NCBI GenBank assembly: GCA_003601775.1 | Contig: PIYN01000012.1 | Span: 1 to 64,000 of the forward strand | Direction: 5' to 3' | Source: Candidatus Bathyarchaeota archaeon | GTDB taxonomy: Archaea; Thermoproteota; Bathyarchaeia; TCS64; PIYN01 | Length of the DNA stretch: 64,000 nucleotides | Shown here: in pieces, positions 58,134 through 64,000 of the stretch | How the letters are laid out: each line of letters begins with the position of its first letter | Position numbering within the stretch: position 1 is the stretch's first letter | Notes under the pieces: generated by a model | Database searches by the model: none | What the model was told of the DNA's origin: nothing | The model's input: the letters and a program-made list of their open reading frames with translations, nothing else | Translations under genes and position numbers: made by a program

Positions 58134-59020
58134 AGCCTGAACCCCTTGGGGACGAGTTTCGCGACGTTGCAGCCCAGGGGGGCCCCGAGGTTCTCGGCAA
58201 CGGGCTCGCACTTCACTCTGAGGAGGAAGAGGGTGGGGGTGGGTGTCCCGAACTCCGTCAGGGTCTCCCAGTTCGCCATCCCCTTCGATAGGATGAGGTG
58301 GGAGCTGTAGAGCCTCTCCAGGAACTCCTCCGAGCACTCCTCGGGGTTCACCCCTATCGCATCCGCCCCCGTCGTGACGACCTCGCTGGCTATGTCCCCC
58401 ATCCCCACCTGGAGGGCGTCCTCCATCAGGGCGTCGTTGAGCGCCGGACCGCCCTTCACCGCCACGGTCACCCAGCAGCCCAGCCTCCTCAGCTCCCTGA
58501 CAAGGAGCCTATCAAAGGCGATCTCGCCAGCGTTATCCGTGAGGTAGAGGACCCTGACGCCACGATCAGCCCGGTCGAAGAAGGCCTCTGTGTCGTCTAT
58601 GTAGAAATCCTCCCCCTCTAAGCGCCTCACTGGGTCCTCGACGAGGGCGCTGTGCCCGGGGATGTCGTACTCGATGATGTTCCCCAGCGACGCCGCCTTA
58701 CAGGCCATCCTGAACCTCTCGAGTGGGGTGGGCTGCACCTCGATGAGGGCCTCGACGAGGGAGAGCATCGCGAGGGCCTCCCTGTTTGCCCTCCGCTTCA
58801 GCTCGTAGTAGGGGTCGGGGTTCCCCGTGATCCTCCTTATCATCCTATCCCTCTTGGTGCCGAGGAGGGAGGGGACGGCCTCGGGGGTGAACTCCCTCCC
58901 CAGCATCTCTATGACTTCGGAGAGGGCCCTGAACCGCCTCTCCCTATCCTCCGTAGCCCTCAGGATCTGGTTGTAGGCCCGGTGGACGAGGCAGAGGGCG
59001 CACTGGTATCCGACCTTCAT
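58130..59020 (-). CDS. DUF89 (ARMT1-like / damage-control phosphatase) family protein
   Basis: MKVGYQCALCLVHRAYNQI, RVLYLTDNAGEIAFDRLLVRELRRLG, VVTTGADAIGVNPEECSEEF, LILSKGMANWETLTE; ATG at 59020 preferred over ORF start 59764. Confidence 0.87.
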   Translation of the reverse strand: MKVGYQCALCLVHRAYNQILRATEDRERRFRALSEVIEMLGREFTPEAVPSLLGTKRDRMIRRITGNPDPYYELKRRANREALAMLSLVEALIEVQPTPLERFRMACKAASLGNIIEYDIPGHSALVEDPVRRLEGEDFYIDDTEAFFDRADRGVRVLYLTDNAGEIAFDRLLVRELRRLGCWVTVAVKGGPALNDALMEDALQVGMGDIASEVVTTGADAIGVNPEECSEEFLERLYSSHLILSKGMANWETLTEFGTPTPTLFLLRVKCEPVAENLGAPLGCNVAKLVPKGFRL

Positions 59021-59098
59021 CTCAAGCCTCAGAGGAATAGAGGCGGACCCATATATAAAGGGGGGAGAGTAGATCCGGTTCAGGGAGGCCTTGGAGGG

Positions 59099-59668
59099 TT
59101 GATCCCGGACTTCAATCTCCTCGCCACGACCTATCGGGGCGACGAGAGCAGGGGGTGTGCGGAGCTCTGGATGCTCCTGAAGGAGATGGGGGACCCCAGG
59201 CCGATGGTGGACTGGAGCGGCGTCTACGGTCTCATCGTCGGGAAGACCGTCCTTGATCCCGTTAAGACCATAGAGGGCTTCAGGGAGGTGCTGGCTCAAA
59301 GGCCGGAGGCCTTCCAGGCCCTCATAAGGGTGATCCCCGTGGAGGTCGTCGTCCCGGCTGACGTGGATAAGATGAGGGAGGCGGTGATGGGGCTCTCGGG
59401 GAGGATCGGGGAGGGGGAGTCCTTCAGGATCACGGTGGAGAAGAGGTGGACGAGCCTGAGGAGCAGGGAGATCATAGAGGCCGTGGCCGAGGGGATAGAC
59501 CGCAGGGTCGACCTCGAGAACCCCGACTGGGTCGTCCTCATAGAGATCATCGGGAAGTACGCCGGAGTCTCGGTCATCAGACCCTCCGGCATCCTCCACG
59601 CCTTGAAGGAGAGGAGGGCTACCGATGAACCGCGAGGAGGGCGCACCTCTCAACGACGAGGGATGTGA
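59099..59668 (+). CDS. THUMP domain protein
   Basis: NLLATTYRGDESRGCAELWMLLKEMGDPRP... ENPDWVVLIEIIGKYAGVSVI; TTG start 59099. Confidence 0.8.
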   Translation: MIPDFNLLATTYRGDESRGCAELWMLLKEMGDPRPMVDWSGVYGLIVGKTVLDPVKTIEGFREVLAQRPEAFQALIRVIPVEVVVPADVDKMREAVMGLSGRIGEGESFRITVEKRWTSLRSREIIEAVAEGIDRRVDLENPDWVVLIEIIGKYAGVSVIRPSGILHALKERRATDEPRGGRTSQRRGM

Positions 59669-60089
59669 GGGCCGAGGCCTCCTCCTTCTTGGACCCCGCC
59701 ACGGCCTCCAGTTCCTCCTCGGAGACGGAGAAGACCTCCATGAGCCTCTGGAACTTCTCCCCATCGATCTCCAGGACTGAGTCGTCCGGCACCCCCAGGA
59801 GCGGTGTGGCGCGTCTTATGGCCTCCACGGCCTCCTCCGCCGAGTCTGTGAGGACGATGAGGGCTACCCGGGTCGTCTGGGGTGTGAGGCCGACGAGGGT
59901 GAAGGCCCTGCTGATTTGGTCTTGGCAGGAGGCATAGAGGAGGATCTCGATGTCGAGGCGCTCCGCAATATTCCTCCCATCCTGGAAGGCCCTTAGGGCG
60001 TTGAGGGCCGCGAAGTAGAGGTGCTCCCACCCGGCGACGTGGTCCGCGTTGAGGAGCTGGAAGATGTGACCCCCGATCCTCTCCCTCAC
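59619..60089 (-). CDS. cgi121: KEOPS complex subunit Cgi121
   Basis: FQLLNADHVAGWEHLYFAALNALRAF..., DIEILLYASCQDQISRAFTLVGLTPQT, DDSVLEIDGEKFQRLMEVF. Confidence 0.82.
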   Translation of the reverse strand: MRERIGGHIFQLLNADHVAGWEHLYFAALNALRAFQDGRNIAERLDIEILLYASCQDQISRAFTLVGLTPQTTRVALIVLTDSAEEAVEAIRRATPLLGVPDDSVLEIDGEKFQRLMEVFSVSEEELEAVAGSKKEEASALTSLVVERCALLAVHR

Positions 60090-60168
60090 CGCCCCTATGA
60101 GGGATGGGACGTCGCCGATCCGGGCCTCCCGGAAGCCGGCTATCCCGAGGTACTTCTCCTCGAGCCTC

Positions 60169-60828
60169 TCAACGCGGATGGCCGGACCCCTCCTGTAGGC
60201 GCCCTCTCTTCAGGGTCAGGGCAACTTGGGCCACGCGCCTCCCGACGCCCCTGGAGTCCCTGAGGGCTATCCCATCGTCGCTCGTCCTCCTCCACCCCGC
60301 ATCTCCCTGGAGGGTCCCTATCCCGGACCAGGACTGGATGAGGGGATCCCCACAGCCCCCGACGACGATCATCCCGTGGGTGAGGCCGAACCTCAGGATC
60401 TCCTCCACCACGGCCTCCCCTCCTCCACTCCTCAGCGCGGAGACGGAGAGGGCGGAGATGACCTTCCCCGAGAGGAGGTGTCCCCCCATCTTCAGGGGTC
60501 TGGACCGATCCATGAGGTTCTTCAGGATCCCCGGGACGGAGGAGAAGTAGCTCGGCGCGGCGATGATGACGGCGTCCGCCTCCTGGAGCCTCTCCTTCAG
60601 CTCCCCCATATCGTCCTCCTCATCCAGGGGGCACACACCTTCCCTCACGCAGATGTTACACCCGTCGCAGGGTAGGACCCTGTAATCTGAGAGGCGGAGG
60701 AGTTCTGTCTCGACGCCCTCCACCTTGGAGGCCGCCTCGAGGGCTGCCCTGAGGAGGTGCTCCGTGTTCCTCCCCTTCCTCGGTGAGCCGGAGATGCCAA
60801 GCACCCTTACAGAGACCATGATCCTCAC
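60169..60828 (-). CDS. NAD(P)H-dependent FMN reductase / iron-sulfur flavoprotein
   Basis: VLGISGSPRKGRNTEHLLRAAL, PCDGCNICVREGVCPLDEEDDM, AIIAAPSYFSSVPGILKNLMDR. Confidence 0.87.
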   Translation of the reverse strand: MRIMVSVRVLGISGSPRKGRNTEHLLRAALEAASKVEGVETELLRLSDYRVLPCDGCNICVREGVCPLDEEDDMGELKERLQEADAVIIAAPSYFSSVPGILKNLMDRSRPLKMGGHLLSGKVISALSVSALRSGGGEAVVEEILRFGLTHGMIVVGGCGDPLIQSWSGIGTLQGDAGWRRTSDDGIALRDSRGVGRRVAQVALTLKRGRLQEGSGHPR

Positions 60829-60872
60829 TCCCTTATCTCGTCCCTCCTTATTTTAGGGTTCCCGTGGGCTAA

Positions 60873-61658
<786 letters not shown>

Positions 61659-61718
61659 CCCCCTGGGGAGAGGTTTATAATCGAGTAGTGGGGGAGTTCT
61701 TCGTGGCTTGGTGGAGGG

Positions 61719-62171
61719 GTGGCGGCTGTGCCGACGGAGTTCCGCTGGAAGATCCTGAAGAGGGCCCTCATGATGGGCGTCCTCTTCACCCTCCTCGATA
61801 TCGCCATCGCCTTCAACGTCTGGACTAAGGGGGATTATATCTTCGGCATCCCCACCTACCCCTTCCTCCACATCATGTTCGCCCTCACCATCTTCAGCCC
61901 CTTCATCTTCATGATCAGCCTCGTCCCCCAGTACTTCTGGCAGCTCCTGGGGATGAGCATCATCGTCTGGACCATCGAGGACCCCCTCTTCTTCCTCCTC
62001 ATCCCCACGGGGGACGACCCCCTCATCAAGGGGAAGTACTGGGTCTGGGGGGCGAACGAGTACGCCATCTACATCTCCTGGGAGCTCTTCTGGGCCCTCT
62101 TCTTCCTCAGGCTCATCATCGGCTATGCGATGATCTCGAGGCCGATAGGAAAGCCCCGATTCCTAAAATAA
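61719..62171 (+). CDS. Hypothetical integral membrane protein
   Basis: ~4 hydrophobic segments; TATA-like GGTTTATAATC at ~61673 upstream. Confidence 0.65.
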   Translation: MAAVPTEFRWKILKRALMMGVLFTLLDIAIAFNVWTKGDYIFGIPTYPFLHIMFALTIFSPFIFMISLVPQYFWQLLGMSIIVWTIEDPLFFLLIPTGDDPLIKGKYWVWGANEYAIYISWELFWALFFLRLIIGYAMISRPIGKPRFLK

Positions 62172-62288
62172 AGAGGGAAAATCTAGGTTGATCATGATGA
62201 GGGAAACCCCTTGCGTCCTTCCTGATACAGGTCGAGTCCCTCCCAAACAGTAGATAAGAAACCGATAGAAAGGAAAGTTTCTCTCAAT

Positions 62289-63656
62289 TTAAACCCTTGA
62301 GACCATCTCTTCGAGTAGCTTCTTGAACTCTTCCATGAGTTCTCTGACCCTCTCCTCCGTCTTTGCCTCCGCGTAGAGCCTGAAGATCGGCTCAGTCCCG
62401 CTCGGCCTCACCAGGATCCAGCTGGAGTCGGGGTACCAGATCTTCACCCCGTCGAGGGTCTCGACCCTCGGCCCCTCCACGACGCTCCTCAGCTCCTCCA
62501 GGACTCGCCCCTTCAGCTCCTCGGGGCACTCCACCCTGTCCTTCATCTGGCGGTACCTCGGGAGCTCATCAAAGAGCTCCGAGAGGCGCTTACCCGTCCT
62601 CGCCAGGATCTCCAGGATGAGGGCGGTAGTCATGGCGCCGTCCCTCACGGGCTGGTGGGGGCCGTACATGACGCCGCCGTTCTCCTCTCCGCCGAGCTTC
62701 AGGTCCTCCGAGAGCATCTTCCGGGAGACGTCGACGCTCCCCACCCTCGTCCAGACGACCCTGCCTCCATAGGCCTCGACGACGTCCCTCACAACCTGGG
62801 AGGAGCTCACAGGCGTCACCACCGCCTCGCCCGGATGCTCGGCCAAGAACTCGCGGGCGATGAGGGCGAAGCTCCTATCCCCCCAGTGCACCCGCCCCCT
62901 CTCGTCCACGAAGATGGCGCGGTCCCCGTCCCCATCGAAGGCGACGCCCAGGTCCGCCCCCGAGGCCCTCACGAGGGTGGAGAGGCCGCTCAGATTGTCG
63001 GGCCTCGGCTCGGGACTGCGCCCCGGGAAACGCCCATCTATATCGGCGTTCACCGTCACGACCCCGCATCCAAGGTCACGGAGGATCTGGGGGACGATGA
63101 GGGCTGTCACGCCGTTACCGGGGTCCACGGCGACGTGGAGGCCGGCGCCTTGGATCAGCCCAACGTCGACCTGTCCCAGGATCGCCTCCCTGTAAACCTC
63201 GAGGACCTCGGTCCTTTCTCGGAGCTCCCCTACCCGGTTCCACTCAGCCCTCTTGAACCGCCCCTCGAAGAAGATCTCCTCGACCTCCCTCTCCCTCCCC
63301 CGGTCTATCTCCACCCCGTCGGCCGCCATCACCTTGATCCCGTTGTACTCCGGGGGGTTGTGGGAGGCGGTGATCATCACCCCGCCGTCCATCCCGAGGT
63401 GCCCCACCCCGTACTGGAGGGCGGGGGTCGGGACCATCCCGGCGTCGTGGGCCTCGCAGCCGGTGGAGAGGAGGGCCCCCGCGACGGCCGACTTGAGGAA
63501 GGGGCTGCTCACCCTCCCGTCGCAGCCGAGGAGGATCCGTCCGCCCTGGAAGAAGGTCCCTATGGAGAGGCCGACGCGGACGGCGAACTCGGGGGTCAGG
63601 TCCCTGTTGGCGACGCCGCGGATGCCGTTGGTCCCGAAGAGGCGGCGGGGCATCAC
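62289..63656 (-). CDS. glmM: Phosphoglucosamine/phosphomannomutase family
   Basis: LFGTNGIRGVANRDLTPEFAVRVGLS, MITASHNPPEYNGIKV, VAFDGDGDRAIFVD, GGEENGGVMYGPHQPVRDG. Confidence 0.93.
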   Translation of the reverse strand: MMPRRLFGTNGIRGVANRDLTPEFAVRVGLSIGTFFQGGRILLGCDGRVSSPFLKSAVAGALLSTGCEAHDAGMVPTPALQYGVGHLGMDGGVMITASHNPPEYNGIKVMAADGVEIDRGREREVEEIFFEGRFKRAEWNRVGELRERTEVLEVYREAILGQVDVGLIQGAGLHVAVDPGNGVTALIVPQILRDLGCGVVTVNADIDGRFPGRSPEPRPDNLSGLSTLVRASGADLGVAFDGDGDRAIFVDERGRVHWGDRSFALIAREFLAEHPGEAVVTPVSSSQVVRDVVEAYGGRVVWTRVGSVDVSRKMLSEDLKLGGEENGGVMYGPHQPVRDGAMTTALILEILARTGKRLSELFDELPRYRQMKDRVECPEELKGRVLEELRSVVEGPRVETLDGVKIWYPDSSWILVRPSGTEPIFRLYAEAKTEERVRELMEEFKKLLEEMVSRV

Positions 63657-64000
63657 ATCACCCTTCGCGGCTCCAGGATGCTCTCCTCAACTCTCTTGGA
63701 GGGGCAGACGCTGACGCCCCGGGTGAGGGTGACCTCGTCGCAGATGGTAGCATGGTCTCCGATGATCGCCCCCTCCTCGATCTTCACCCAGCGCTCCAGC
63801 ATCGCGTTCTCCCCGATGATCGCCCCCTTCACGGAGGTGAAGTCCCCTATAACGGCGCCAGAGAAGATGATGGAGTTCTGCACTCTGCACCCAACCCCTA
63901 TCTCTACGTGGTCCGCAATGGCGCAGTTAGGGCCGATCACCGACCTCCCCCCGATCTTCACTCCCTCCCCGATGATGGAGGGGGGCAGGACCTCAGCAGA
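63653..64000 (-). CDS. Sugar-1-phosphate nucleotidyltransferase C-terminal left-handed beta-helix (5' end outside window)
   Basis: Hexapeptide repeats IGPNCAIADHVEIGVGCRVQNSIIFSGAVIGDFTSVKGAIIGENAMLE; frame open to 64000 (SAEVLPPSIIGEGVKIG). Confidence 0.85.
   Translation of the reverse strand, partial: SAEVLPPSIIGEGVKIGGRSVIGPNCAIADHVEIGVGCRVQNSIIFSGAVIGDFTSVKGAIIGENAMLERWVKIEEGAIIGDHATICDEVTLTRGVSVCPSKRVEESILEPRRVM

Noticed and set aside
58130-59764. Long 544-aa version of the DUF89 ORF
   Set aside because: The N-terminal ~248 aa are shadow sequence antisense to the THUMP gene; the family start MKVGYQCALC is at 59020.

Overview
Archaeal chromosomal segment (high GC, TACK-like gene content inferred). 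It is densely packed with core information-processing and metabolic genes. No CRISPR array, rRNA operon, transposase or integrase could be supported. Main blocks: (1) rps27ae / rps24e / DUF359 dephospho-CoA kinase / spt4 / rpo7 / GfcR-like regulator, then intron-bearing tRNA-Lys and tRNA-Tyr. (2) GINS-MCM replication pair, Hel308, RNase P RNA. (3) Tandem paralogous amidohydrolases and TiaS. (4) An acyl-CoA oxidation / electron-transfer island (acyl-CoA dehydrogenase, EtfAB, 3-hydroxyacyl-CoA dehydrogenase, enoyl-CoA hydratase, thiolase + DUF35, HdrA/HdrC/HdrB-like). (5) leuACDB. (6) NurA-HerA-Mre11-Rad50. (7) Peptide and amino-acid catabolism genes, two of them frameshifted. (8) A t6A-related cluster (Sua5, THUMP, Cgi121), TIM and GlmM. 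The strongest non-routine signals are: a perfect 92-bp inverted repeat that inserts part of one gene, in the same reading frame, into a broken convergent DUF1616-like gene; the Etf/Hdr/beta-oxidation island; a tRNA-Arg whose intron appears to interrupt the 5' anticodon stem; a cluster of frameshifts at 56.08-56.87 kb; a 140-bp region bounded by perfect 12-bp inverted repeats; a Rad50 with an atypical ABC signature; and an ArsR-like regulator / His-rich protein module with an operator-like palindrome. All calls come from reading the sequence and supplied translations; no database search was run.
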